Counted from the first letter of the stretch, positions 43,101 through 52,315 are shown. The stretch: 64,000 nt of DNA from Anas platyrhynchos (GCF_047663525.1 NC_092589.1:31555001-31619000); one strand, 5' to 3'. Notes: generated by a model not told the origin, from the letters alone. Program-made: numbers and translations.

Positions 43101-44176
43101 TGTGAATATACACATCATTAGTTTAATGAAGTCTCTTGAATAAGTAGAAACTGGTTTTAATTCGATAAATAAGAAAATCTGTTCGCATAGTTTGGATCTA
43201 CTAAATCTTCACAACCAGTGCACGCTTTGCAGTGGAATCTGAACCGTGGTAAATTAAACTTTATTTAACTTGCACTTTCTACTAATACCACTGTTAACAA
43301 TAAACATACAAATGCATAACACCTGAGATGGATTTTCGCTGCAGTCGCTGGTGCCAGCCTGCCCCCGAGGCCAGCTGCCCCTCATTGCCTCAAGGTGCAG
43401 GCAGCCACCCTCTTGAGGCACCCTGAAATCACGAGCCAGGCTTCCCAGAAACATCACCTAGAAATCTTATGCCATTTTTTTATTTTTTTAATACCCTGAG
43501 GTTGGATGCAGGTGCAACCTGACACACAGCACCAAGCTTCTCCCCAGGGACATGGGGATCACAGCATCACTTCTTTGAGCTGCAGCTGGGAGGCTCTGCG
43601 AGGACAGGAAGCAAAGCCCCGGAATTAAAAAACACGCGTCAGGTAGTTATGAGGCAGGGCAAAAACTGGCAATACTGAATTTCTTCTCAACATCCCAGTG
43701 ACCCCAGACGAGTTTTGACTGCCTGCCAGCACACATTCCGGTACCCACACACAGCCACACCGCTGCTTTCCTCCCACCAGCGGGACTTGGGCTCGCCAGG
43801 TGCCCCTGGCAAAGACCCGCGGACACACGTGCAGCACGGATCCCCCCACACCCCACACATTGCTTCGGGCAGGGCCATCCCCCATCTCCCCGCACAGCCC
43901 CAGCGCTGCCCCCAGCCCTCCCCGACCCGCCCGCCCTCCACAGCGGCGGAAGGGGCGGCGCTGGGCGGGCGGCGATGGCGGTAGCCGCCTTCCCCCCGCT
44001 CCTCCCTACCTTTGCAGGCAGCGCTCGCACACGCCGCCCAGCAGCTCCTTGCTGACCACGTATGCGAAGGGCTCGGCCCGGTACAGCAGCTCGCCGGGCC
44101 GCAGCCGCCGCCGGGCGCGCAGCCCGCTGCCCTTCCCCGGGCTGCGGAACCGCTCCAGCAGCGCCGCCGCCTCCAT
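1433..44176 (-). CDS. SMYD3: SMYD3, SET and MYND domain lysine methyltransferase, 5' half (exons 1-5, partial)
   Basis: Coding exons on the minus strand are 44176-44010, 16516-16453, 8081-7974, 6836-6779 and 1569-1433. They join without a frameshift to 534 nt (178 residues). The family transfers methyl groups from S-adenosylmethionine to lysines of histone and cytoplasmic substrates such as MAP3K2. Residues 14-18 (GKGSG) form the SAM-binding glycine motif. The MYND zinc ligands are all present: C50, C53, C63, C66, C72, C76, H84 and C88. Residues around 122-178 match the human SMYD3 region ending in EIQDASQLP. Exon lengths and phases match the human protein residue for residue across exons 3-5. 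The remaining roughly 250 residues (NHSC motif, post-SET, C-terminal helical domain) must lie left of position 1. The family could be confused with SMYD2 or SMYD1. The [10 protein letters not shown] finger, the DASHLP segment and the TFB2M neighbour decide for SMYD3. Confidence 0.93.
3167..3189. repeat. poly(A) run
   Basis: Twenty-three consecutive A. No source gene for a retrocopy is recognisable beside it. Confidence 0.9.
4864..4907. repeat. (TTG)n / T-rich simple repeat
   Basis: About six TTG units followed by T-rich sequence, inside SMYD3 intron 4. Confidence 0.9.
5919..6640 (-). mobile_element. CR1 LINE, 5'-truncated, minus orientation
   Basis: On the minus strand an open frame (6611-6027) encodes the C-terminal part of CR1 ORF2, downstream of the reverse transcriptase palm. 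Recognisable stretches are [39 protein letters not shown] and [21 protein letters not shown]. The 3' end is the conserved CR1 tail (GAGGTCTCTTCCAACCTAGA on the minus strand, then ATTCTGTGATTCTGTG). It is 5' truncated, as most CR1 copies are. The frame is nearly intact over 190 codons, so the insertion is relatively young. It lies in SMYD3 intron 4, in the same orientation as the gene. Confidence 0.93.
6779..6836 (-). CDS. SMYD3: SMYD3 coding exon 4
   Basis: A 58-nt exon with acceptor TTTTTCCCTACAG and donor GTAAGTAA. It encodes [19 protein letters not shown] plus the first base of an Asn codon. The spacing from FKL to LYSF is ten residues, as in human SMYD3. The sequence of those ten residues is diverged. 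Confidence 0.92.
6837..7973 (-). other. SMYD3: SMYD3 intron 3
   Basis: A 1.1-kb AT-rich intron with a T15 run at about 7004-7018 (A15 in the sense of the gene). I see nothing else in it. Confidence 0.85.
7974..8081 (-). CDS. SMYD3: SMYD3 coding exon 3
   Basis: A 108-nt, phase 0-0 exon encoding 36 residues that begin [16 protein letters not shown] and end GRIVFKL. It aligns one-to-one with the 36-residue human exon. H84 and C88 complete the MYND finger. The acceptor is odd: the pyrimidine tract is separated from the AG by a run of 11 A. The donor is GTAAGTGA. A plus-strand ORF covering 8055-8372 partly lies antisense to it and is not a gene. Confidence 0.92.
8752..10230 (+). mobile_element. 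CR1 LINE with decayed reverse transcriptase, plus orientation
   Basis: A 1.5-kb 5'-truncated CR1. Successive open pieces cover the reverse transcriptase. From about 8800 comes the finger/palm start ([15 protein letters not shown], then [20 protein letters not shown] and [14 protein letters not shown]), which stops at 9187. A shifted frame (9239-9697) carries [20 protein letters not shown] and the former catalytic site. The thumb and C-terminal region then continues to 10187 ([30 protein letters not shown]). The catalytic F-A-D-D of CR1 reads L-T-D-N, and there are stops and frameshifts between the pieces. The element is therefore inactive. The 3' tail ends GATGATTCTGTGAA near 10230. Confidence 0.93.
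13091..13106. repeat. poly(A) run
   Basis: Sixteen consecutive A in SMYD3 intron 2. Confidence 0.85.
15706..16090 (-). mobile_element. CR1 LINE 3' fragment, minus orientation, old
   Basis: Plus-strand text shows the reverse complement of a diverged CR1 3' region. It runs from repeated AATCATAGGAT, through GGGTCAGCTCCAGGGTCAGA and TTTTGTCCAGCAGGGTC, to a CCTTGTCATCCC segment and CTCTTCTCTCCAGA near 16060. The fragment keeps the order of the CR1 consensus but has many substitutions and no usable reading frame. Confidence 0.8.
16453..16516 (-). CDS. SMYD3: SMYD3 coding exon 2 (MYND finger core)
   Basis: A 64-nt exon that completes R56 and encodes residues 57-77 ([19 protein letters not shown]). 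It supplies four MYND zinc ligands. The acceptor is TTTTTTTCAAATAG and the donor GTAAGATG; the exon leaves in phase 0. It is separated from exon 1 by a 27.5-kb intron. Confidence 0.95.
16814..18750 (-). pseudogene. Candidate three-exon chain of an unrecognised gene or relic
   Basis: Three segments with splice-like borders follow each other in compatible phase. The first is 18750-18618 (133 nt, enters after two codon bases, leaves phase 0). It contains [18 protein letters not shown] and has one internal TAA. The second is 17979-17910 (70 nt, phase 0 to 1), containing [17 protein letters not shown]. The third, from 16882, continues in phase 1 for 16 codons, including [13 protein letters not shown], to a TAG at about 16835. 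The first acceptor follows a good pyrimidine tract ending TTACTGCAG, and its donor is GTAAGTG. The first two segments have about 70% purine at codon position 1. No start codon, upstream exon or family is identified. This may be a decayed gene, a lncRNA or coincidence. Confidence 0.25.
19207..19433 (-). mobile_element. CR1 LINE 3' end, minus orientation
   Basis: Plus-strand text reads AAGATCATTAAGGTTGGAAA, then AGACCTCCAAGACCATCTGG and GTCCAACC. Further on come CACCACCTCCCTGGGCAACC and CCAATGCTCAAC. This is the standard reverse complement of the CR1 3' region, about 225 bp, heavily 5' truncated. Confidence 0.9.
20961..20980. repeat. poly(T) run
   Basis: Twenty consecutive T in SMYD3 intron 1. 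Confidence 0.9.
23056..23086 (+). repeat. Short ATTCTATG-type tandem repeat (CR1 tail remnant)
   Basis: Three near-perfect copies of TCTATGAT follow GGATCATATGGATC. The ATTCTATG octamer repeat is the hallmark 3' terminus of avian CR1, so this is probably the end of an otherwise unrecognisable copy. Confidence 0.7.
23327..23617 (+). mobile_element. CR1 LINE 3' fragment, plus orientation
   Basis: The order is GAGGAGAGGGACTCTTTGTA, then ACTCTGAGGGTGGCGAGGCA, CACAGGCTGCCCAGAGAAGC, CCATCCCTGGAGGTGTTCAA and TGGTCTTTGAGGTCCCTTCC, ending GTGATTCTGTAAG. This matches the canonical CR1 3' region. Short open frames on the opposite strand across it are shadows. Confidence 0.93.
24051..24068. repeat. poly(T) run
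   Basis: Eighteen consecutive T. Confidence 0.85.
25017..25034. repeat. poly(A) run
   Basis: Eighteen consecutive A, followed by an A-rich purine stretch. Confidence 0.85.
28084..28116. repeat. (AT)n followed by poly(T)
   Basis: An alternating AT tract of about 17 bases runs directly into a T run of about 16. Confidence 0.9.
32401..32425. repeat. poly(A) run
   Basis: Twenty-five consecutive A. No neighbouring retrocopy is recognised. Confidence 0.9.
34805..34990 (-). mobile_element. Ancient CR1-like LINE 3' fragment, minus orientation
   Basis: The segment GAAGCTGGAAGAAACCCTCG is followed by a degenerate TCTGATCTGGCAAACTGCAC, then AGGCCATAAAGTTTCACACA. This resembles the old CR1 families of birds and turtles, which read roughly 'ggacctcgtgatcatctagtctgacc...aggccatagaa-ttcaccc'. 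Divergence is high and the boundaries are approximate. Confidence 0.5.
41595..41715 (+). mobile_element. Degenerate CR1 reverse-transcriptase fragment, plus orientation
   Basis: The segment CTCAACATCTTTATCAACAC, about 55 bases later followed by AGTTTGCAGATGAAATTAAG, parallels CR1 codons for FNIFIN and S-K-F-A-D-D-T-K-L. The intervening bases are diverged and there is no open frame. Boundaries are approximate. Confidence 0.5.
44010..44176 (-). CDS. SMYD3: SMYD3 coding exon 1
   Basis: Encodes residues 1-55 plus two bases of codon 56. It starts [10 protein letters not shown], contains the GKGSGLRA nucleotide-binding loop and [16 protein letters not shown], and ends with the first MYND cysteine pair CERC. 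The donor is GTAGGG at 44009. The ATG has A at -3 and G at +4. The frame stays open upstream to 44215, but that earlier triplet is GTG, so 44176 is the first in-frame ATG. Residues 9-24 are unusually arginine-rich compared with the human exon. Confidence 0.93.
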
Positions 44177-44229
44177 GCTGCCGCCACACACAAAATGGGC
44201 GGCCCCTCCCGCCACGTCACGCCGCCCGC

Positions 44230-44240
44230 GCTGCCATCTT
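44230..44240 (-). promoter_or_regulatory. SMYD3: YY1-type motif with embedded ATG upstream of SMYD3
   Basis: Minus-strand AAGATGGCAGC matches the YY1 core seen at many housekeeping start sites. If transcription starts upstream of it, its ATG opens a six-codon uORF (MAARAA, then TGA), about 60 nt before the SMYD3 start. Confidence 0.5.
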
Positions 44241-44345
44241 AGCGCTTATAACCGCCGGCACGCCGGGGGCACGCGTGTGGAGGCGCCTGCCCGTGACAGG
44301 GCGCCCAGTCACGACTCATCTCGTGGCGCTAAACAAAGCGATTAG

Positions 44346-45294
44346 AAGCGCTCTCGTTAATTGCAGCCCGTGTGGCTAATGACAAATAGACTGTGTGGTG
44401 GTTGGGGCTTTTTCTCAGTGACTCTTTGTTTTTGTTTTAATGGAACTAAGGCACCCATAAAAATCAAAATTTTGATTGCAAGTGTCATGAGCAAGGAGGT
44501 GAAAAATCCTGCAGCTCCTTTTCTGGCCTCCACACTTCCAGCAGTCCCTCCCTAGGAGACACCTGAAGCAATAACGAAGTTTGCACTGCCACATCAGCCT
44601 GACTCTGCACTGCTCATTTCACTGCAGCGCCCACCCAGCCTCAACAGTGACAAGGATGTGGAAAAAACGTATACAGAAATGGAAGTGGCATGAGGATAGG
44701 GGGAGGCTGCACACCCACAACATCACACACAGCAGAGAAATTAACTTCTGGGCCTGGGCTGGGCCTCCTTCTGCCAGGGTGATCTCCTCAGGCCTCAGCC
44801 CAGGGCTGTGTCCCCCAGCCAGTGCTCCTCCAGCCTGGCCACCAGTGCACTTGACCACAGCCAGCCTGCTGCATCCTTCAATGTACAACATAGGGAAAAA
44901 CAAACTCGTTTTGTACTGCCACCCAAAGGGTTGTCAGTGTCAACTGAGTCTGTGCAGCTTTCATTCATTTAAGAGATAACATACATTATGCTTGCTATAT
45001 GTGAAGTCTACAGATAAGCTTAGTCTGCTCTTCCTTACTGTGCCTACAGAGGGAGTCAGGGCTTCTGTTTTGGAAAGGAACATTAAATTGTCCTGCCAAA
45101 AAAAACTCAGAAACAGGCCCAACAATTCTGCCAAACAGCATTCCGTTTCCAAAATGCACTTGCTTTTGTTCTCAATAACAATTATTTTAGTCCTCAAATA
45201 TTTTCATTCAAGCTACAACAGGGTAGTCACAGGTAGCAATGCACATATCCAAAATACTGCTGCTGGGAAGAACCAAGGTAGATTCTCACAGGGG

Positions 45295-45327
<33 letters not shown>

Positions 45328-48300
45328 TTCCCACGGAAAAATGTATCCATTTAGACATTCACTTAAACGCTGCAGTTTTGTACTTTGTTACCAAAAGAAC
45401 TGACAACAAACTGGTTGACAGTCACATATGTTACTACACTTAAGTATGCCAAGCAAACTTGTTACAAGCGTTTGATTACAGTGATACTGCAAGATACTTG
45501 AGAATTATTCTCAAATATCATTAAAATATCAAACTACTACCTCTGCACTTGGCTTGTATGCTTTACTCCTTCACCTATTTAGTTTTCTGTGTTTCCTTGT
45601 ATATGCTATTTTATAGACTGTCTAAGCAGGCATTACCCATACAAACAAAAACAGTAATAGGGTTGGGTATTTCAACATCTATTTCAGTATCTACAATTCT
45701 GGATATCTACATCCATAGTTTACATGGATGTCTGCCTACACAGGGCCATTCAATGCAATTTGAGCAATGGCAAAAAGTTCAACATCCAGCTCAGATGTTT
45801 AATGAGCATAATGATATTGTGGCTTTATATTCCACTAAATGGTCATCTAGCACTTGACTACACTTAGTTGAATTAATTCTCATTATTTATTATGTGTTCT
45901 TTTACGTGACCAAGTCATCCACTGGTCAGACTTCCCAAAAGCTATGTGAAATGCATGACACATTCTGCACAGACGCAGCTGTCCAGACACGTAGTAGAGG
46001 CACTTTTGTGGGAAATACCACTTAATTGTGGCTGATGCTGCTGAATTAGTCACACTTCCTTACTGTCTGTAGATGAGACAGTGTGTAGAAGCCTAGTTTT
46101 TCCATCTCAAGACAACACATTTCACAAAGTGAATTTACAGAAAGAATTGCAGTAATGAAGTGACTCAGACAGCTAATCAAATTCTGAACTTTATTCATTT
46201 ACATGCAATGCCCATTCCAACCAGCAAGACACAAAACTGGATTTTCTGTGATCAAGATTTTGCTCAAAATGCCCAATATTAAGTTATAAATTAGTACAGA
46301 ATCTATACCACTAAAGGTATGGAGAAGGTATCAGAGTAGTTGAAAGCCAGTAAGCACAGACAGATCTTTTTATGAACACAGGAATCTTTTGAAGATGTCT
46401 CTGTAACCTTGTTGAGCTAGTTAAAATTTTATGCTAAATGTAAAATTAAAAAAAAAAAAAAAACCTCATTGCAGAAACATTTTAAGCACAAATTCATAAT
46501 AAATTCCACTCACACGAAGGCAGATTGTACCTGTTGATTCTTTACAATGAGCTTCACAAAAAGCTTTCTACTTCAAATCTTTCCTGCACGTTCACTTCCT
46601 TCAGATGGCAGAACAAGACTCTGAAGCTCATGTCATCATAATTCCTTAGCCAAAAGACAGGAGTTGTAATTGTACTTTATATGGAAAAAAAAAAAAAAAG
46701 ATCCCCTGGCATAATTACAGGACATATATATATGAAAATAAAACCTCACATTTTTACAGAGAGGAATGAGTCAAACAGTTCTTAAAATTGTTTTCTCCTG
46801 CAGAAAATTTCTGACAAGAAACATTTCATTTTATTATTACAGACTTTTAAAAACCCTGCATATTTAGTGTTGCATGCCTTCATTTCCCACTTTTCTTTAA
46901 AAACTGATTTTTCTAATTTAATCGGTTCTGGTACAAATGGCTAAATATTCCTGAGTCCATTCATAGATCACTTGCTGGAGACCTGCATAAAATCAAACAA
47001 AATCACTGCCAAGTCCAAACTGGCTGATGGCTCCTCTTACCTTCAGAGTGTGATTTTGTAGCAGAGAAATAAAAGTCTTTCTATGTGTCTACCACATGGC
47101 AGCTGAAACCAGGGGAACACCCTGGTTTGCCATTGCTGTAAAAATAAGACCCAAGAAACAGAGACCAAGATAATAGCAGTTCTGTAGAAATGCATCAGGA
47201 GCAGCCATCCTGGTAAGGTAACTTACAACACATTCAAATTTATGATTCATCCCAAACTCTGCACAACAATTTTTATGTAAACAGGTAGTGCTGAAGCTCT
47301 GTTTGGTAGTTGATCACAGTGATAAAACACATCAGGTGTTAAAGCCTTGCTTACTTTATGAGTAATTGGCTGTTCCATTCGCTGTACCTTAGGTACTCCT
47401 AATTTCACTCGGGTTTCCTGTGCTTGCTGTGTCTTGTGATCTATCAGCTGGGGACACGGAGTGTCTATTTTTAGCAGTGACCTGTAGAACAGCATACACA
47501 AGGAAAGACGCAAGAGCTATTGAGCAAGGCTCTAACATGAATGAATAAACATCTCCCTCTGACCGGCTATCCTTTCTGGAAAAGTCTCTTGTTATTTCCA
47601 TTCCCTCCATTTTTACAGAAGAAAGGTACAGCTTTGCTAATTAAAGGCTTGCAAAGCTTAAATGGAGTTTTCAATCCACAGACCCATAGATTGTGTTTAG
47701 TCTGCCAAAACTAATTCAGCAAGTTCCTCAGGAAGCCTCAGTTTCTTCCTATCACACGCATGCTTTTTAAACTACATCACACAATCTGCTTCTGGAATTT
47801 TATGTTGATATTTCTATCAACATTGTCATTATTACCTGCAAGGCTAAGCTGTAATTATTAAAATGCCCAATGCTGTACAAGCCTGGTAAGCAGTAATAGA
47901 CACATTCTGCCATAACAACCCCTTATCACATCACCTAGTGTGTTTATCAGTACAGGGTCACAAACCTTGTGATCCTCTTCTGGATCAAAAGTGAGCTACT
48001 AACCATAAAACCCAACTCAACTGATCCAATTCCAAAGGGCAAAATTTCTCAATAACTGGGCATAAGGACTAAGTTTCTTTCTGTTTGTATCTGTGCTTGC
48101 TAAGATTTTCATATAGTTAAGAAGCAAAGCTTTGGGCAATTACTATCAAAGTCATGCAATTTTCTTTTACAGGTAAACAGATGGCACAAACGATGAGGGC
48201 CATCAGAAGACTCATCACATCTGAAGTTACTATCAATATACAAACTGGTGTATTGGTACTTTACTATGGCACATGAAAAAAAAAAACTTTTCTTGGCAGC

Positions 48301-50246
48301 TCCTCCAGGAACCAGTATCTAAAGAACTGAGGCAATATTTAAACAATCCAACAATCCCACTTGGTAGATGTGGCTCATATTTTAGAAGTTCCAGGAATTA
48401 AATCAGTCAAAAAAAAAAAAAACAAAAAAAAACACAGCCTGGAAACAATTGAAAGGAATATGCTATACCAGGGATCTTCTCTTAAGAACACTGCATGAAT
48501 GTTGCAACCTTTAACTTAAAGATGACAAATTCAAAGACAGCAAAACAAAGAAAGAAATTTCCCCAAAAATCTTGCAATCAACCAATGTAATTTTTATATT
48601 CAATTCCTTTTTATCTGATATAAAGTGTCATAACACAAAACTATTTAAAATACAATAGAATTGTGAAACAGTTTCAAGTGTTGGGGTGAATTTCAAAATA
48701 TGTTTTATTACTTACTGCATCTCAAAGCGATGCACTTTCAGAAATGGGAAACTTTGCTATCCCACCATGATAGGAAAGTAGTTCCTGTAAACCCTGCTGT
48801 ATCAAAGTGTGAAGATCTCTTCTGAGGTCTTAAGTGAAAAGTTGACTGAATTTCCTCCTACAGTTTTGTTTTCTGTTTGTATAGCATTTTGGATGATAAT
48901 CAAAATGTAAATATTAACCTACATTTGTATACTGTTTTTCTATTTTCAGATCCTATCTTTGCATTGACATGAAGCAAAAATAACTGGAGATATTTTGAGT
49001 CAATTTTCCATGAATGTATTGAGAAACATGGCAAATGTGCTGTTTTGTACAGTGTATATATATATACATACACACATATACACCCATAGTTTTCTTCTGG
49101 ATCTGACCATAAACTGCCTGCATCATTGAACAACAGGAGCGTTTTAAAATAAAAGCCAGAAACACCACAAAATCACTGTTTAGAATTTAATTTCTATACA
49201 ATGAACTTTGAGAGCACTGATAATATCAATTACAGAGAAAGGCCATGTATTTTCTTGTTTCTTCAAATCAATGTAGCAGGCCAGGCATTTTAGAAAACAG
49301 GCTCTGAAAAAGCATCCTACTTTTTTACTCATCAGCATATTTACCTTTTACTTAGTAATCATAACACTGACACAATAAAAACTGGATTGGCAAGCCATGG
49401 TAATTTACTGTTTGCAAATAAACTGTATCCAAAACAAAGAAGGAAATATCATTTTAAAAGTCCAGCAAATTAGAATTACTAAGACTGAAATTTTAAGGCA
49501 CCGACTGATGATTACTGATGACTCCTTAAAAAAACACTGCTGATCTGTAATAAGAAGTATATAGGTTTATGATTTTAACGCTCACTGTTTTCCTGTCATT
49601 CTGAGTTATATGGTAATACATCTGAAATCTATCAAATTGCCTTCTGAAAATCTCCCATCTGGTGACTGAAATCAGAAATCTGGAACTTAAGGTATTGCAA
49701 AGATGACAAACATTCTTGTTCCTTAAGCTTCTAGAATTATTAAATTATGCAGTCTATAACACAGAGGGTGTTAAACACATGTATTGTGGAATACAGATCT
49801 AGACAGAGTTCTACACTGGTGTCAGGGAAGCCCTTTTTTTTACCAAAGCACATCTAAGGTATTTTAAAGTAGAACACAATGTCCAAAACCCTCACAACTA
49901 GCAGTCATTTACAACTACGTGCACAAGACTTAGTAGTGGCTCTTATTTTCCTTTTATTTTTATAAACATTTTTTAGACACTTAATTTGATAACTGGATAA
50001 TAAATTACATACTTCAAACTCTGGTGAAACAAATTTCAGTGCAAATTTCAAATGCAAACTGAATTAATCTGCAAATCGAACAACTACGTCAGACTTCCTC
50101 AGGTCATTCCTGACAGAACCTCCAACACCATCTTTTTCCTTCATTCCACCACCACACCTTATAAAAACTACTGGAGTACTGAAGGGGATTGTGAAATTAG
50201 GACACTGCTTTTTGGTGGAACACTGTTCTGCACTAAGAAAAAAACA
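44346..50246. other. Intergenic region between SMYD3 and TFB2M, SMYD3 side
   Basis: No recognised gene. It holds an A31 run at 45295-45325, A-runs at 46448-46463 and 46685-46699, and an open 73-codon minus-strand frame at 47610-47389 (see findings). The remainder is AT-rich sequence in which I see nothing. Confidence 0.75.
45295..45325. repeat. poly(A) run
   Basis: Thirty-one consecutive A, the longest homopolymer in the window. The preceding kilobase contains no recognisable processed copy. Confidence 0.9.
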
Positions 50247-50818
50247 GCTCAGAGTTTATCCCTATCATAGAGTTAATTTTCCTAGTACCATACCTAGTAG
50301 CTGGTATGGTACTGTGTTTAGGATTTAGGATGAGAATTTAGTTGATACCATGCTGATGTTTTAATTATTGCAGAGCAGTTCTTACACTAAGCCAAGGACA
50401 TTTCAGCTTCTCACACTGTCCTGCCAGCAGGCAGGCTGGGCTTGCAGCAGGAGCTGGGAAGGGACAGAACAGGACAGCTGACCCAAACTGGTCAAAGGGG
50501 TATTCCATACCATATGGGGTCATGCTGAGCAGTTATATGGGGTGGCTAGCTGGGGTGGGTTGGACCATATGCCAGGAACAGGTTGGGCACTGGTCAGCGG
50601 GTGGTGAGCAACTGCATTGTGCATCACTTGTTTTGTGCACGCTATTTTTACTAGTGCTATTACCATGATTATTTTCCTTTCTTTTCTGTCCTGATAAACT
50701 GTCTTTATCTCAAACCACAACCTTTCACTTTTTTTCCTATTCTCTTCCCCATCCCACTGAGGAGGGGCAAGGGTGAGCAAACTGCTGTGTGGTGGCTAGC
50801 TGGCTGGATTAAACCACA
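50247..50818 (+). mobile_element. Solo LTR of an avian ERVL-like endogenous retrovirus
   Basis: The order of blocks follows a well-known bird LTR family. It opens with ATAGAGTTAATTTTC, then TAGTAGCTGGTATGG. Next come GACCCAAACTGGTCAAAGGG and TATTCCATACCATATGG, with a TATA-like GTTATATGG. The polyadenylation region is TGTCCTGATAAACTGTCTTT, followed by CCCATCCCACTGAGGAGG. It ends GTGTGGTGGCTAGCTGGCTG then GATTAAACCACA. No gag, pol or env sequence flanks it, so the provirus has been reduced to one LTR. The 5' border is diverged and approximate. I saw no clear target duplication. The exact family name is not assigned. Confidence 0.85.
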
Positions 50819-52305
50819 TCTTGATATAAATAAGTAGTTTGAACTTTTAAGAGAATACAACAATGAAAGTGCAGAAATCTTACAAAGTCCATAGTGAAAA
50901 TATCACTTGTAAACTGTGGAACAGTCAGGGAGGAACATGTAAACATGCTGCTTACACTTAAGACTTAATGGCAAAGTTCCTGTTAGCATTCCATCTCCTC
51001 ATTTCAAGTCCCCAGTTACACAATATTCCATACATTTACAGACTCCTACTGCTACCTTAGCCTACTGTTACCTTGGAAGTCTCTGCATTGGCTCAGTAAA
51101 CGCTATTGGCCAACAACATAATAAAAATAAATCCTAGTGAGCAATTTTCCTTTTTTAAGTTAATGTTCAAAATGTTACTAGCAATGCAGTTAAGGAAGAT
51201 TATGGGATCATCTCATATTTCATGCATTGAATAGTTTCCCTGATATATTGGTATTTGATAATTTGCTGCAGTAAGATGAAGTTATTTTATTCAAGAAAGA
51301 AAAAAAAAAAAAGAATTCAAAGTTGCCTGGCCTGATTTTTTTTTTAAGCGTAGATAAGATAGTTACCATCCACTGGAATTGAAGAGAAGGAATTGCTTCT
51401 GTTAATGCAAATTTGCCATTCACGGTTGATTTACAATGCAAGTTACCTGAGCTACTAACATATCTGAACAGAAAAAAAGCCCCAAATCTTCAAGATCCGC
51501 ACCAGAAGAGCAATGCTGCTCTGAAGCAGAATGCAAATTAAATCTCAGCCTTTCCAGTAATTTCACCGTAACACCATGAAAAAGACAGTTTAAACACACA
51601 GCTAACAGCGCAGTGGTGGCTAACAATGAACTGAGGCTGCTTCAAGTCAATTTTTCTTCTGCAGCAGGAATACAGAGATGAATGTTTGTCACATATATAC
51701 ACCTCCAAATGTGCTTAAGAAATAATATCCTCCAACTGCATCGTTTCAGTTGCCAATGTTTTCCAAATCCTGAAGAGAGCATCCTGAAAAAGTATTTTAT
51801 TCACTCGGCCTCCCAGGGGAGACAACGTAAGAAACACAGCCAGTAGTAGAACTTGCCAACAGTATCAGACAACAACAGAATAGTTTCATGTTAAGTCAAC
51901 AAGGGGAATGAGAAACAGGTTGGAGTATGGAGGACTATGACTGAAAAGACAATTTTAATAGCATATCTCTTTAAAATAAGGTTTTATATACACATCATAC
52001 ACATTAAACAATTTTATGTTGCAAGGGTTACAGGTAAGATGATTCTTTTTCACAGCTGTTTATGAAAACACTGAATGTTCTGGTGACTTGAGTTTCAGAC
52101 CTAAAATAAGATAAAGCTCATCTGTATATAGGTGTTTACATATGGTAAACTACAACAGAACACCCAGTGTTTTGTCACTTAAAATTTTCAAAAGAAAAAA
52201 TTGATTTTTTCCCCCAACCACAGATATAACAGTCTATTTAAACAAAATATTCAGTTGATGTTTTATTATACTGTCATTACCTTGCCTTTCATAAGCCCAC
52301 CACTC
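50819..52305. other. Intergenic region, TFB2M side
   Basis: AT-rich sequence downstream of TFB2M. An A13 tract lies at about 51300. I see no gene, RNA or repeat in it. Confidence 0.7.
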
Positions 52306-52315
52306 TTTATTTATT
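52306..52315 (-). terminator. TFB2M: TFB2M distal polyadenylation signal
   Basis: Two overlapping AATAAA hexamers on the minus strand, about 470 nt after the stop codon. A single AATAAA at 52715-52710 is the alternative. Confidence 0.55.

Larger units (their letters stand above)
16517..44009 (-). other. SMYD3: SMYD3 intron 1
   Basis: A 27.5-kb intron. Recognised contents are CR1 pieces at 19207-19433, 23056-23086, 23327-23617, about 34805-34990 and about 41595-41715, plus several homopolymer and AT runs. It also holds exon-like minus-strand open segments at 33225-33071, 21283-21166, 18750-18618, 17979-17910 and 16882-16814, described under findings. GC-richer stretches at 20,280-20,740, 32,030-32,290, 38,150-38,460 and 42,490-42,800 contain open frames but no family I recognise. 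Elsewhere I see only AT-rich intronic sequence. Confidence 0.8.
43780..44345. promoter_or_regulatory. SMYD3: SMYD3 CpG-island promoter
   Basis: A sharp GC- and CpG-rich block covers exon 1 and its upstream side, in an otherwise AT-rich region. There is no need for a TATA box in such promoters, although TTATAAGC occurs on the minus strand at about 44251-44244. A YY1-type AAGATGGC is at 44240-44233, and a CRE-like TGACGTG is nearby at about 44220. The many long overlapping ORFs here come from GC richness and are not genes. Confidence 0.85.

Noticed and set aside
1433..44176. SMYD2 rather than SMYD3
   Set aside because: The first 20 residues look SMYD2-like, but the MYND finger, the KEAWLDHK exon, the DASHLP exon and the TFB2M neighbour all point to SMYD3.
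44177..44215. Upstream extension of the SMYD3 reading frame (13 more residues)
   Set aside because: The upstream start triplet is GTG, not ATG, and other family members start at the position matching 44176.
43647..44379. Several long overlapping ORFs on both strands around SMYD3 exon 1
   Set aside because: They follow the CpG island, where stop codons are rare. Only the 44176-44010 frame matches a protein family and ends at a splice donor that fits the next exon.
45295..45325. A31 run as the tail of a processed pseudogene
   Set aside because: No recognisable coding or RNA sequence precedes it and there is no polyadenylation hexamer just upstream.
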